Of a stretch of 64,000 nt of DNA, positions 1 to 8,748 are shown piece after piece. The stretch lies in assembly GCF_003313245.1 (NCBI RefSeq), contig NZ_QJSD01000002.1, positions 248,001 through 312,000 on the forward strand, read 5' to 3'. This DNA is from Primorskyibacter marinus (lineage in GTDB: Bacteria > Pseudomonadota > Alphaproteobacteria > Rhodobacterales > Rhodobacteraceae). Position numbers and translations under genes: made by a program. Numbering within the stretch: the first letter of the stretch is position 1; the number at the start of each line of letters is the position of its first letter. The notes under the pieces were generated by a model. That model had not been told where the DNA came from. It searched no databases and saw only the letters and a program-made list of their open reading frames with translations.

Positions 1-1
1 A

Positions 2-793
2 TTGTTTCAGCGGACCACGCGCAATCTGAACGCGACAGAACAAGGCAAGGCGTTTTATCGCGGCGCATGTGAAGTGCTGGAATCAGTGGAGGCAGCCGAG
101 GCGCAAGTGATCGAGATCACGGATCGTCCGAAAGGATCGCTATATGTCGCGGCCCCCCTTGGGGTTGGGCGACGGTTGATCGCCCCTCAGGTGCCAGCAT
201 TTCTGGCAGAGTATCCGGATGTCAGTTTGCGCCTAAGACTGACAGACCGCAAAGTCGATCTGACGACCGAAGGCCTGGATCTTGCGTATTTTCTTGGCCA
301 ACCCGAGGACAGCAATCTGCGGATCAAGAAGATTGCCGATGTGCAGCGGGTGCTTTGTGCATCCCCGGATTATGTTCACAAACGCGGGCATCCCCGTTCC
401 GGCGACGAGATCGTCAACGGCAAGCACGAATGTCTCAATCTACGCTTTCCCGGCGCAACGGAGTTCCAATGGCCCCTGATGACCGAGGCCGGACCGAAAC
501 GGTTCAGGGCGTCCGGACGCTACGAATGTGATGACGGCGACATCCTTGTCGATTGGGCGCTTGCCGGTCATGGCATAACACTGAAGCCCGTCTTTGAAGT
601 GGCAGATTATCTAAAGTCAGGTGCCTTGGTGGTGGTAGGTGAGGAAACGCCGCCCGAACCTATTCAGATGGCGTGTCTTTTCACACATCGGCGTCATCAG
701 GATCCAAAGACCCGCCTGTTCATGGAGTTCATATCCGACCGCATCGGCGATGCGATCAAGCATACGAAACTGCCCGATCAACTGCCGCGATAG
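2..793 (+). CDS. LysR-family transcriptional regulator (5' truncated by window)
   Basis: This is a DNA-binding regulator of the LysR type whose start lies before the window. The first visible residues ([19 protein letters not shown]) match the wing and linker end of the LysR winged-helix domain, so roughly the first 50 residues are missing. The rest (about 60-260) is the periplasmic-binding-like effector domain, with the usual GSLYVAAP strand opening it. The stop overlaps convergently by 16 bp with the uraH gene. Regulation of the neighbouring purine genes is possible from position alone, but the effector cannot be told from the sequence. The family call is firm; the target is unknown. Confidence 0.88.
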   Translation: MFQRTTRNLNATEQGKAFYRGACEVLESVEAAEAQVIEITDRPKGSLYVAAPLGVGRRLIAPQVPAFLAEYPDVSLRLRLTDRKVDLTTEGLDLAYFLGQPEDSNLRIKKIADVQRVLCASPDYVHKRGHPRSGDEIVNGKHECLNLRFPGATEFQWPLMTEAGPKRFRASGRYECDDGDILVDWALAGHGITLKPVFEVADYLKSGALVVVGEETPPEPIQMACLFTHRRHQDPKTRLFMEFISDRIGDAIKHTKLPDQLPR

Positions 794-1131
794 GTTGCGT
801 AGCTGAATGGCGAAAGCAGCAGGGGCACATGATAATGTTGGGCTTCGGACATGCCGAACCGAATCGGGATCACGTCCAGAAATCTGGGCTCTTCGGGTGG
901 CGTGCCGGTCCGGTCGAGGTATTCGCCAGCATAAAATACCAGTTCGTAGACCCCGGTTTCGAACTCTGCGCTTGGCAGGATTTGCGCGTCCGTCCGGCCA
1001 TCGTCATTGGTAACGACGGTTTTCAGAAACTCACGGTCTGGCCCGACAAGACGAAACAGGTCGATCTTCATCCCTTCAGCCGGGCAGCCTCGGGCTGTGT
1101 CAAGGACATGGGTGGTCAGATATCCGGACAT
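778..1131 (-). CDS. uraH: 5-hydroxyisourate hydrolase (transthyretin-like)
   Basis: It hydrolyses 5-hydroxyisourate, the product of urate oxidation, to OHCU in the cytoplasm. The 117-residue product begins [20 protein letters not shown], the conserved opening strand of the family, and ends with the diagnostic C-terminal YRGS tetrapeptide. Length fits the usual 110-120 residues. The start at 1131 is chosen over an upstream in-frame ATG at 1155 because an AAAGGAG Shine-Dalgarno sits about 7 nt before it. It is divergent from the puuE-uraD gene, which makes the next two enzymes of the pathway. Its 3' end overlaps the LysR gene tail to tail. Confidence 0.93.
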   Translation of the reverse strand: MSGYLTTHVLDTARGCPAEGMKIDLFRLVGPDREFLKTVVTNDDGRTDAQILPSAEFETGVYELVFYAGEYLDRTGTPPEEPRFLDVIPIRFGMSEAQHYHVPLLLSPFSYATYRGS

Positions 1132-1272
1132 GAAACGCTCCTTTGTTTTGTACATTCTGGCAAAACCGGCGATTTTTCACAAACCTCGCAGCACTGAATA
1201 CTGCTTCGTGTTTATTTTGAAAAACAAATGCATTGTTCTGATCTACAAGTACATCACCAAGGAGGGCATGTA
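1132..1272. promoter_or_regulatory. Divergent control region between uraH and puuE-uraD
   Basis: This 141-bp AT-richer gap must carry both promoters of the purine cassette. Two TTTTG/CAAA inverted elements are visible: TTTTG at 1146-1150 with CAAAA at 1161-1165, and TTTG at 1216-1219 with CAAA at 1225-1228. The spacings differ, so they may not be sites of one protein. No convincing -35/-10 pair stands out. A Shine-Dalgarno AAGGAGGG at about 1258-1265 serves the GTG start at 1273. Confidence 0.4.
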
Positions 1273-2685
1273 GTGACACAATATCCACGCGACATGACAG
1301 GCTATGGCGCGACACCGCCTGCCGCAAACTGGCCCAACGGCGCAAAGATCGCGGTACAGATCGTTCTGAACTATGAAGAGGGCGGCGAGAACAACATTCT
1401 GCATGGCGATGCGGCATCAGAGGCGTTCCTGTCGGAAATCACGGGTGCGCAACCCTGGCCCGGCCAGCGTCACTGGAACATGGAGACGATCTACGAATAC
1501 GGGTCGCGTGCCGGGTTCTGGCGTATCCACCGTATGCTGGGCGACCTGCCGATCACCGTATACGGCGTAACCTCTGCTCTGGCCCGCGCGCCGGAACAGG
1601 TGGCAGCCATGAAGGCCTCGGGCTGGGAAATCGCCAGTCACGGCCTGAAATGGATCGAGCATAAGGATATGTCCGAAGAAGAAGAGCGCGAAACCATTGC
1701 CGAGGCTATCCGCCTGCATACCGAAGTCACCGGTGAGGCACCGCGCGGCTGGTATACGGGCCGGTGTTCCAACAACACCGTCCGGCTTGCCGCGGAAACC
1801 GGTCAATTCGCCTATGTTGCGGACAGCTATGCCGATGATCTGCCTTACTGGATGCAATTCGACGGGCGCGACCAGTTGATCGTGCCCTACACGATGGATT
1901 GCAACGACATGCGGTTCGCCATTCAGGCAGGCTTTACCTCCGGGGATCAGTTCGAAGCCTATCTCAAGGACAGTTTCGATGTCCTTTACGAAGAAGGCTG
2001 TGCCGGCGCCCCCAAAATGCTGTCGATCGGCCTGCATTGCCGTCTGATCGGGCGTCCCGGCCGCGCTGCCGCTTTGCGGCGTGCTCTCGAACATTTCAAA
2101 TCACACGAAGGCGTCTGGTTCGCGACCCGCCTGGAGATTGCCGAACACTGGGCAAAGGAGAATCCGCCAATGCATCGTACCCGCCCCTCCGAGATGGACC
2201 GCGAGACATTCGTCTCGGAATTTGGTGGCATTTTCGAACACAGCCCATGGATCGCAGAGGGTGCCTATGAGCTTGAGTTCGGCCAGACCCATGACACCGC
2301 CGCAGGTGTGCATCAGTTGCTGGCGCGTGTGTTCCGCAGCGCCTCCGAAGACAAGCGGCTTGGCGTGTTGACAGCGCACCCGGATCTGGCGGGCAAGCTG
2401 GCAGAAGCCAAGCGTCTGACAGCAGAATCCACGGCCGAGCAAGCCTCTGTCGGGCTGGATTCGCTGACCGACGAAGAACGCGCCACGCTGACCGAGATGA
2501 ACGAGACCTATACGGGAAAATTCGGCTTTCCGTTCATCATCGCCGTTCGGGACAACACCAAGGCGTCGATCATCGAGGCGTTCCGCCGCCGGATCGACAA
2601 CGACCGCGCCACCGAGTTTGCCCAGGCCTGCCGTCAGGTCGAACGCATTGCCGAGCTTCGCTTGCAGGAGAAGTTGGGAAAATGA
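1273..2685 (+). CDS. puuE-uraD: Bifunctional allantoinase (PuuE type) / OHCU decarboxylase (UraD)
   Basis: This 470-residue fusion catalyses two steps of urate breakdown: OHCU decarboxylation to S-allantoin and allantoin ring opening to allantoate. Residues 1 to about 295 are a PuuE-type polysaccharide-deacetylase-like allantoinase (opening YPRDMTGYG, with WPNGAKIAVQIVLNYEEG). Residues 300-470 are UraD, with HSPWIAE at about 323-329, HPDLAG near 369 and FGFPFII near 417. The start is GTG at 1273, preceded by AAGGAGGG; an ATG at 1268 is immediately followed by a stop. An AAAGGAG and ATG at 2154-2172 lie exactly at the domain junction, so a free UraD may also be made. Its stop overlaps the allA start by ATGA. 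Confidence 0.93.
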   Translation: MTQYPRDMTGYGATPPAANWPNGAKIAVQIVLNYEEGGENNILHGDAASEAFLSEITGAQPWPGQRHWNMETIYEYGSRAGFWRIHRMLGDLPITVYGVTSALARAPEQVAAMKASGWEIASHGLKWIEHKDMSEEEERETIAEAIRLHTEVTGEAPRGWYTGRCSNNTVRLAAETGQFAYVADSYADDLPYWMQFDGRDQLIVPYTMDCNDMRFAIQAGFTSGDQFEAYLKDSFDVLYEEGCAGAPKMLSIGLHCRLIGRPGRAAALRRALEHFKSHEGVWFATRLEIAEHWAKENPPMHRTRPSEMDRETFVSEFGGIFEHSPWIAEGAYELEFGQTHDTAAGVHQLLARVFRSASEDKRLGVLTAHPDLAGKLAEAKRLTAESTAEQASVGLDSLTDEERATLTEMNETYTGKFGFPFIIAVRDNTKASIIEAFRRRIDNDRATEFAQACRQVERIAELRLQEKLGK

Positions 2686-3167
2686 CACATCGTATCAAAG
2701 CCGCGCCGCTCACCGCCGAGGCATTCGCCCCCTATGGCGATCTGATGGACGCGTCGGGCAGCCCGGATAAAATGATCAACCAGGGCAAATGCGGACGATT
2801 CCACGACAAAGCCCTGCTTGATTTTTCTGACGGGCGCGCCGGGATCAGCATTTTCAAAGGCGAAAAGGAAAGCTTGCCCTTGTCGCTTCAGCTGGTCGAA
2901 CGGCATCCGCTCGGCAGCCAGGCCTTCGTGCCGATGTCCGCCGATGCCTTCCTTGTGGTTGTCGCGCGTGACGAGGACGGTGTTCCCAAAGACCCCAAAG
3001 CCTTTCTGACGGCACCGGGACAAGCGATCAATTTTCACAAAGGCACATGGCATGGCGTTCTGACGCCCTTGTCCGAACCGGGCCTGTTCGCCGTCATCGA
3101 CCGCATCGGTGACGGCGCAAATCTTGAAGAGCATTGGTTCAAAGAGGAATTCATCATCGAGGAATGA
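2682..3167 (+). CDS. allA: Ureidoglycolate lyase
   Basis: It splits ureidoglycolate to glyoxylate and urea, the end of the allantoin route. The 161-residue protein fits the family length of about 160-170 and shows the AllA pattern: an opening LTAEAFAPYGDLMDA, a central HPLGSQAFVPM cupin strand and INFHKGTWHGVLTPL carrying the conserved histidines, then FAVIDRIGDG. The ATG overlaps the puuE-uraD stop by 4 bp, implying translational coupling. No allantoicase gene is seen here, so that step must be encoded elsewhere. Glyoxylate is also the product of the glycolate oxidase encoded next on the opposite strand. Confidence 0.94.
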   Translation: MTHRIKAAPLTAEAFAPYGDLMDASGSPDKMINQGKCGRFHDKALLDFSDGRAGISIFKGEKESLPLSLQLVERHPLGSQAFVPMSADAFLVVVARDEDGVPKDPKAFLTAPGQAINFHKGTWHGVLTPLSEPGLFAVIDRIGDGANLEEHWFKEEFIIEE

Positions 3168-3223
3168 CAAAGGCGGTTGGCAGAAAGCCAGCGCCGAACA
3201 ACTCTCAGGGGAGTAAATAAAGA

Positions 3224-4663
3224 ATGGCAGACACATCCATAGGGACGCCGGAACAGCTTCGGGATCCGAATTACACGCCGGCGCTTCACCGCGCCATTCC
3301 GCTGGGCATCCAGCACGTTTTGGCCATGTTCGTCTCGAACGTGACGCCGGCGATCATCATCGCAGGTGCCGCCGGTTTCGGCTTTGGCTCTGATGCTGGG
3401 GCGCAGGGCTTTCCCGACATGACCTATCTGATCCAGATGTCGATGCTGTTCGCAGGTATCGCCACGCTGTTTCAGACCATCGGCATGGGACCGGTCGGCG
3501 CGCGCCTGCCCATCGTTCAGGGCACGTCGTTTGCATTCATCCCGATCATGATCCCACTGGTCGCAGGCAAGGGGGTCGAGGCACTGCCCGCCCTGTTCGG
3601 TGGTGTCGTCATCGGCGGCCTGTTCCACACCTTCATCGCGACGTTCATTGGCAAGATCCGCTTTGCCCTGCCGCCGCTGGTCACGGGCCTTGTGGTCACG
3701 ATGATCGGTCTGGCGCTGGTCAAGGTCGGCATCGAATATTCCGCGGGCGGCGTGCCTGCCAAGGCGTCCGATCTGCCGGAATACGGCTCTTTGCTGAACT
3801 GGTCGGCGGCGCTGGTCGTGGTCTTCGTGACACTGGCGCTAAAGTTCTACGCCAAGGGGATGCTGGCCGTGTCGGCGGTCGTCATCGGTATCATCGTTGG
3901 CTATTTCTACGCCATGGCGATGGGCATGGTCACGTTTGAGGGTATCGCGCAAAGCTGGGAACGGGCCGCGCCGGTCGCACTTCCGATCCCGTTCAAATAC
4001 GGGTTCGAGTTGAGCTTTGCCGCGATCGTCGGGTTCTGCCTGATGGCGTTCGTGTCGGCGGTCGAAACCGTGGGTGACGTTTCGGGCATCACCAAGGGCG
4101 GTGCCGGCCGGGAAGCGACCGAAGCAGAAATCTCCGGTGCGACCTATGCCGACGGTGTCGGTTCGGCGGTTGCGGGCGTGTTCGGCGGGTTTCCCAACAC
4201 ATCGTTCAGCCAGAATGTCGGTCTGATCGCCATGACCGGCGTCATGAGCCGCCACGTTGTGACCATCGGCGCAATCTTTCTGATCGTCTGCGGTCTGATC
4301 CCCAAGGTCGGTGCGGTTATTCGCACGGTTCCGATCGAGGTTCTCGGCGGCGGTGTTGTCGTGATGTTCGGCATGGTCGTGGCTGCCGGCATCTCGATGC
4401 TGTCGGACGTGAACTGGAACCGTCGCAACATGGTGATTTTCGCAATCTCACTGTCCGTCGGTCTGGGTCTGCAACTTGACCCGAAAGCGGTTCAGTATCT
4501 GCCGGACACTTTGCGGATCCTGATGACATCTGGTCTGCTTCCGGCTGCGCTGATCGCCATCGTCCTGAACCTGATCTTGCCGGAACAACTGTCTGACGAA
4601 TCGACCGATGAGGTGTCCGGCGGTTGGTCCGGGCATGGCGAAGGATCGCTTGGCGGGGAATAA
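3224..4663 (+). CDS. NCS2-family uracil/xanthine/urate permease
   Basis: This inner-membrane symporter of 479 residues probably imports a purine base or urate for the adjacent pathway. The sequence is mostly hydrophobic helices of the NCS2 (UraA-like) fold. The family signature is clear in GGFPNTSFSQNVGLIAMTGV, and MGPVGARLPIVQGTSFAFI is the conserved TM3 region; the TSFSQN form is typical of the xanthine/urate branch. The ATG has an AGGGGAG ribosome site about 10 nt upstream. The gene lies 56 bp after allA on the same strand and is likely co-transcribed. The exact substrate is inferred from context. Confidence 0.9.
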   Translation: MADTSIGTPEQLRDPNYTPALHRAIPLGIQHVLAMFVSNVTPAIIIAGAAGFGFGSDAGAQGFPDMTYLIQMSMLFAGIATLFQTIGMGPVGARLPIVQGTSFAFIPIMIPLVAGKGVEALPALFGGVVIGGLFHTFIATFIGKIRFALPPLVTGLVVTMIGLALVKVGIEYSAGGVPAKASDLPEYGSLLNWSAALVVVFVTLALKFYAKGMLAVSAVVIGIIVGYFYAMAMGMVTFEGIAQSWERAAPVALPIPFKYGFELSFAAIVGFCLMAFVSAVETVGDVSGITKGGAGREATEAEISGATYADGVGSAVAGVFGGFPNTSFSQNVGLIAMTGVMSRHVVTIGAIFLIVCGLIPKVGAVIRTVPIEVLGGGVVVMFGMVVAAGISMLSDVNWNRRNMVIFAISLSVGLGLQLDPKAVQYLPDTLRILMTSGLLPAALIAIVLNLILPEQLSDESTDEVSGGWSGHGEGSLGGE

Positions 4664-4677
4664 CTGCACTATCAACG

Positions 4678-4704
4678 GCCTCATCGCTCGCAGAGCGATG
4701 AGGC
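4678..4704. terminator. 11-bp hairpin between convergent permease and glcF genes
   Basis: A perfect stem (GCCTCATCGCT at 4678-4688 with AGCGATGAGGC at 4694-4704) encloses a CGCAG loop. It lies 15 bp after the permease stop and 57 bp before the glcF stop on the other strand. There is no T-run on either side, so it may act as a bidirectional RNA end or stability element rather than a canonical intrinsic terminator. Confidence 0.5.
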
Positions 4705-4761
4705 ACCTCAACAAGAGGCGTTCCGACTTTGAACCATGTCTACATGGCGCTCACAGGTGAA

Positions 4762-6057
4762 CTAGGAATTTTCGCTGTTCAGCGCGCTCGGTTTCGGTCC
4801 GCCGGTTGCCCAGTCCAAAAGCTCGACCGTGTGTACAATCGGCACACCGGTGCCTGATCCGATCTGCATCATGCAGCCAATATTGCCGGCTGCGATGATG
4901 TCAGGTGCCAACTTTTCCAAAGTCTCGACCTTGCGGGTCTTCAACTGCCCCGAGATTTCTGGCTGCATAAGGTTATAGGTGCCCGCAGAACCGCAGCACA
5001 GGTGCGAATCCACAGGCTCGACCACCTTGAACCCGGCCCGTTTCAACAGCGTTTTGGGATGCGTCTTGACCTTCTGGCCGTGCTGCAAGGAACACGCCGC
5101 GTGATAGGCAACGGTTACGCCCTTTGCACTGCCTTCGGGCATGTCCAGCTTCATCAAAAGCTCGCTGACATCCATGGCAATCCCAGAGATGCGCGCGGCA
5201 TCATCGGCCAGTGGTCCGTTGCGGAACATGTGATCGTAGTCCTTTACGGTCGTGCCGCAGCCCGAGGTATTGATGACGATTGCATCCAGCCCGGCGCCGT
5301 CCATCTCATTCACCCAAGCGCGGATATTCGCGGCGGCAGAGCCATGCGCCTCTTCCTCGCGGCCCATGTGATGGGTCAGCGCGCCGCAGCAGCCTGCACC
5401 CTTGGCGACAACGACCTCACATCCCAGCCGACGCAGCAGGCGGATGGTGGCGTCATTGATGTCCGTGTTCAGTGCCTTCTGTGCGCAGCCGGTCATCAGC
5501 GCCACACGCATTTTGCGCGCAACGGTCGGTGCGAAACTCTGAGGGTCGTCGTTACGGCTGACCGGCGGGATATGTTTCGGTGCCATCTTCAGCATCGCTT
5601 GCAAGCGCGGGTCCGGGATCAGCCGGGCAAAGGGACGCCCCATCTTTGCGGCGAGCAGCGCCAGCCGGAAACGGCCCGGATAGGGCAGGATCTTGGCCAG
5701 CGTCCAGCGCAGCGCCCGGTCGTGCCAGGGCCGCTTGTAATGCTGTTCGATATAGGCGCGCGCGTGATCCACAAGATGCATGTAATGCACACCCGAGGGG
5801 CAGGTGGTCATGCAGGCCAGACAGGACAGGCAGCGGTCGATATGGCGAACGGTCTTTTCGTCCGGCACACGTTCGTTTTCCAGCATGTCCTTGATCAGGT
5901 AGATACGGCCACGCGGGCTGTCCAATTCGTCGCCCAGCACCTGATAGGTCGGGCAGGTCGCCGTACAGAACCCGCAATGCACGCAGGACCGCAGGATCTC
6001 GTTGGACCGGGCGGTGTCGGGATCTGTCAGCTGCTCGGGTGTAAACGTCGTCTGCAT
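4762..6057 (-). CDS. glcF: Glycolate oxidase iron-sulfur subunit
   Basis: This subunit carries electrons from the GlcDE flavin part of glycolate oxidase towards the respiratory chain. The 431-residue protein has two N-terminal 4Fe-4S ferredoxin motifs, CVHCGFCTATCP (C25, C28, C31, C35) and CLSCLACMTTCP (C76, C79, C82, C86). Two CCG-type cysteine-rich domains follow, seen as GAGCCGALTHH and SHLCCGSAGTYN. Length and domain order match GlcF. It is the last gene of glcDEF, starting 4 bp after the glcE stop. Confidence 0.96.
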   Translation of the reverse strand: MQTTFTPEQLTDPDTARSNEILRSCVHCGFCTATCPTYQVLGDELDSPRGRIYLIKDMLENERVPDEKTVRHIDRCLSCLACMTTCPSGVHYMHLVDHARAYIEQHYKRPWHDRALRWTLAKILPYPGRFRLALLAAKMGRPFARLIPDPRLQAMLKMAPKHIPPVSRNDDPQSFAPTVARKMRVALMTGCAQKALNTDINDATIRLLRRLGCEVVVAKGAGCCGALTHHMGREEEAHGSAAANIRAWVNEMDGAGLDAIVINTSGCGTTVKDYDHMFRNGPLADDAARISGIAMDVSELLMKLDMPEGSAKGVTVAYHAACSLQHGQKVKTHPKTLLKRAGFKVVEPVDSHLCCGSAGTYNLMQPEISGQLKTRKVETLEKLAPDIIAAGNIGCMMQIGSGTGVPIVHTVELLDWATGGPKPSALNSENS

Positions 6058-6061
6058 CGCG

Positions 6062-7171
6062 TTATCCCATCAGTCCGGGGTTCAGAATGCCGCGCGGATC
6101 GAACTTCGCGCGCAGGCCATCGGAAATCTTCGCAAGGGGGGCAGGTTCCGGGTGGAACACACCCAGCCGCGTTTTGGTCTCGTCCGCCGCGCGGATCAGC
6201 GTGGCATGGCCCGCGAACCGCCCAAGATCGGCGCGCAGGTCGGTGCCTTCGGTGACGCGCAGCCACACCAGCCCGCCGCCCCAGTCGAACAGCGCATCCA
6301 AAGGGTCGGCCAGCGCCACCAATCCCGGCGCGTCGCTGGGTTTGACCGAAAGCCGCCAGACATCGCTCGGCTGGCCAACAAAAGGTGCTACATCGCGAAA
6401 CCTGGACCAGTCAACTTCGGCCACCTGCCAGTCGCCATATGGCTTCAGCAGCTCGCACAGGGCGTTCGCCCGGTAGGCCACCGACTCCGAGAAGCCTTCG
6501 ATCCGCAAGAGTGTCACAGCTTGATCTGCGTGCCGGTCACTGTGATGCGCCGCGCCGTTGACCTCGAAAGGGGATCCCAATGCAGCAGACATCGCCCGCA
6601 CGGCGGTGGCTTCGTCAAGCCCGTTGGCGCGGATCGTCGCGGTAGCACCCGGCGCAGGCAGTACCTTGAACGCGACTTCGGTCAGCACACCCAATGTGCC
6701 GTAGCTGCCCGCCATCAGCTTTACCAGGTCATAGCCGGTGACGTTTTTCATCACGCGGCCACCATTTTTGATCGCAGTGCCCATGCCATCGACATAACGC
6801 ACCCCGATCAGGGAATCCCGACACGCCCCGGCCTGCACCCGGCGCGGCCCCGAGACATTGGCTGCCACCACGCCGCCAATCGTGGGGGTGCCCTTTGTTC
6901 CTAACAGCGCACGGTGATCCATCGGCTCAAACGGCAGGCGCTGGCCTTCGTCGGCCAACACAGCCTCGACTTCGGCCAAGGGGGTGCCGGCCTTGACCAC
7001 CAGCGTCAGCGCCCCCGGCTCGTACAGGCTGACACCAGTCAACCCGGCCACGGACAGCGCCTCGCCCGCGGGCGGCGTGCCAATCGGGCGTGTCCCGCCA
7101 CCACGGATTGCCAATGGGCCGGGGGCCGCCCTGATCATCTCGGCAAGTTCGGTCTCTGTCTGGGGTTGCAT
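6062..7171 (-). CDS. glcE: Glycolate oxidase FAD-binding subunit
   Basis: The 369-residue protein is the smaller flavin-domain subunit of glycolate oxidase. It has the VAO-type FAD-binding segment (APGPLAIRGGGTRPIG, then MDHRALLGTKGTPTIGGVVAAN and SGPRRVQAGACRDSLIG) and ends in the FDPRGILNPGLMG motif. I chose ATG 7171 (MQPQTETELAEMI), which matches how the family usually begins and has AGGAA nine nt upstream. An alternative ATG at 7213 overlaps the glcD stop as TGATG and would add 14 residues. Translation is probably coupled to glcD either way. Confidence 0.93.
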   Translation of the reverse strand: MQPQTETELAEMIRAAPGPLAIRGGGTRPIGTPPAGEALSVAGLTGVSLYEPGALTLVVKAGTPLAEVEAVLADEGQRLPFEPMDHRALLGTKGTPTIGGVVAANVSGPRRVQAGACRDSLIGVRYVDGMGTAIKNGGRVMKNVTGYDLVKLMAGSYGTLGVLTEVAFKVLPAPGATATIRANGLDEATAVRAMSAALGSPFEVNGAAHHSDRHADQAVTLLRIEGFSESVAYRANALCELLKPYGDWQVAEVDWSRFRDVAPFVGQPSDVWRLSVKPSDAPGLVALADPLDALFDWGGGLVWLRVTEGTDLRADLGRFAGHATLIRAADETKTRLGVFHPEPAPLAKISDGLRAKFDPRGILNPGLMG

Positions 7172-7212
7172 CGTCACCGGTTCCTGATTTCCTGACGGAG
7201 GGCGTGCGGCCA

Positions 7213-8661
7213 TCACTCTGCCGCCATCCGCGTCGCGCGCCGCGCCTCGGAAGACGCCAGCGGAAACACTTTGGCAGGGTTCAGCAGCCAGTCTGGGTCG
7301 AATACATCCTTCACCGCCATCTGCGCTTCCATGTCCAAGGGGTCGAACTGATCGACCATAAGGTCACGCTTTTCAATGCCAACGCCGTGTTCGCCTGTCA
7401 GGCAGCCACCGACCTCGACACAGAGCCGCAGAATTTCGGCACCCATCGCCTCGCACAGCTCCAGATCGCCGGGTTTGTTGGCGTCGAACAGGATCAGCGG
7501 ATGCATATTGCCGTCGCCTGCGTGAAACACATTCGCCACGCCAAGCCCGTATTGCTTCGACAATTCACCGATGCGGCGCAGAACCAACGGCAGCGAAGTC
7601 ACCGGGATCGTGCCGTCGAGACACATATAATCGTTGATTTGCCCCATCGCACCGAAGGCCGATTTGCGCCCCAGCCAGATCCGCGCGCTTTCTTCTTCGG
7701 ATTGGCTTTCGCGTAGCTCCACCGGGTCGTGCCGCCGCGCAATTTGCAGAATCAGGCCAAGCTGTTCGTCAATCTCGGCGGGCGAGCCTTCGACTTCGAC
7801 AATCAACAACGCCTCGCACATCGGATAGCCGGCATGGGCGAAGGCCTCGCAGGCCTCGATGCAGGGCCGATCCATGAATTCGATGGCAACGGGCAAAACG
7901 CCCGCCTTGATGATGTCTGACACACATTCGCCCGCGACCTCGTTCGAGGCAAAGCCCATCAGCACGGGCCGCGCGCCTTCGGGTTTGGGAAGGATGCGCA
8001 GCGTGGCTTCTGTCACCACCCCCAACTGGCCTTCGGATCCGCAGATCACGCCCAGCAGGTCCAGACCGCCCGCGTCCAGATAGGCACCGCCCATTTCGAC
8101 CACCGTGCCATCCATCAGCACGACGGTCGCACCCAGCAGATTGTTCGTCGTCACCCCGTATTTCAGGCAATGCGCCCCGCCGGAATTCATCGCGATGTTC
8201 CCGGCAATCGCGCAGGCGAGCTGCGAGGATGGATCGGGCGCATAGAAGAACCCGTTTTCCTCAACAGCACCCGTGACCGACAGGTTGGTGCGCCCGGTCT
8301 GTACGCGGATGAAGCGGTTGTCGTAATCGGTCTCCAGCACTGCATTCATTTTCGCCACGCCCAGGATCACGCAATCCGCCGTGGGCAGCGCGCCGCCCGC
8401 CAGCGACGTACCAGAACCGCGCGGCACCACCGGCACGCCCTCTTCGTGGCAGATGCGCAGAACGGCCGAGACTTCCTGGGTGGTCGAAGGCAACACAGCC
8501 GCCAGTGGTGGACAACGATACGCGGTCAGAGCGTCGCATTCATAGGCGCGCGTTTCCGATTCTTCTGAAATCACCGCCGCCTTGGGAAGCACCTCTTGCA
8601 ATCGCGCCACGATCCGGCCCTTGCTTGCCAGGATCGACGTGTTCGGTTCTGGCATCTGCAT
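7213..8661 (-). CDS. glcD: Glycolate oxidase catalytic FAD-linked subunit
   Basis: It oxidises glycolate (possibly also D-lactate) to glyoxylate with FAD. The 482-residue product has the FAD_binding_4 fold, with VPRGSGTSLAGGALP and IAGNIAMNSGGAHCLKYG, and the C-terminal FAD-linked oxidase domain ending in GCLTGEHGVGIEK. Start 8661 (MQMPEPNTSI) is favoured over the longer frame by GGAGG six nt upstream. It is first in glcDEF, and its stop abuts or overlaps glcE. Glyoxylate produced here can merge with that from ureidoglycolate. A candidate promoter with an inverted repeat lies just upstream. Confidence 0.95.
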   Translation of the reverse strand: MQMPEPNTSILASKGRIVARLQEVLPKAAVISEESETRAYECDALTAYRCPPLAAVLPSTTQEVSAVLRICHEEGVPVVPRGSGTSLAGGALPTADCVILGVAKMNAVLETDYDNRFIRVQTGRTNLSVTGAVEENGFFYAPDPSSQLACAIAGNIAMNSGGAHCLKYGVTTNNLLGATVVLMDGTVVEMGGAYLDAGGLDLLGVICGSEGQLGVVTEATLRILPKPEGARPVLMGFASNEVAGECVSDIIKAGVLPVAIEFMDRPCIEACEAFAHAGYPMCEALLIVEVEGSPAEIDEQLGLILQIARRHDPVELRESQSEEESARIWLGRKSAFGAMGQINDYMCLDGTIPVTSLPLVLRRIGELSKQYGLGVANVFHAGDGNMHPLILFDANKPGDLELCEAMGAEILRLCVEVGGCLTGEHGVGIEKRDLMVDQFDPLDMEAQMAVKDVFDPDWLLNPAKVFPLASSEARRATRMAAE

Positions 8662-8689
8662 GTCGTCCCTCCTTTTCGAAACTGGTAAA

Positions 8690-8718
8690 TAAATATAACC
8701 AATTTTTCCATCTGGCAA
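8690..8718 (-). promoter_or_regulatory. Candidate glcDEF promoter
   Basis: On the minus strand, TTGCCA (8718-8713) and TATTTA (8695-8690) are 17 bp apart, about 30 bp before the glcD ATG. An imperfect inverted repeat, AACTGGT (8680-8686) and ACCAATT (8698-8704), overlaps the -10, as a repressor site would. TGGT/ACCA half-sites resemble those of GntR/FadR-type regulators such as GlcC, but the 11-bp gap is wide for that family. Confidence 0.4.
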
Positions 8719-8748
8719 CCCAAAGCACAGGGATTTAAGGTCGCAAGC

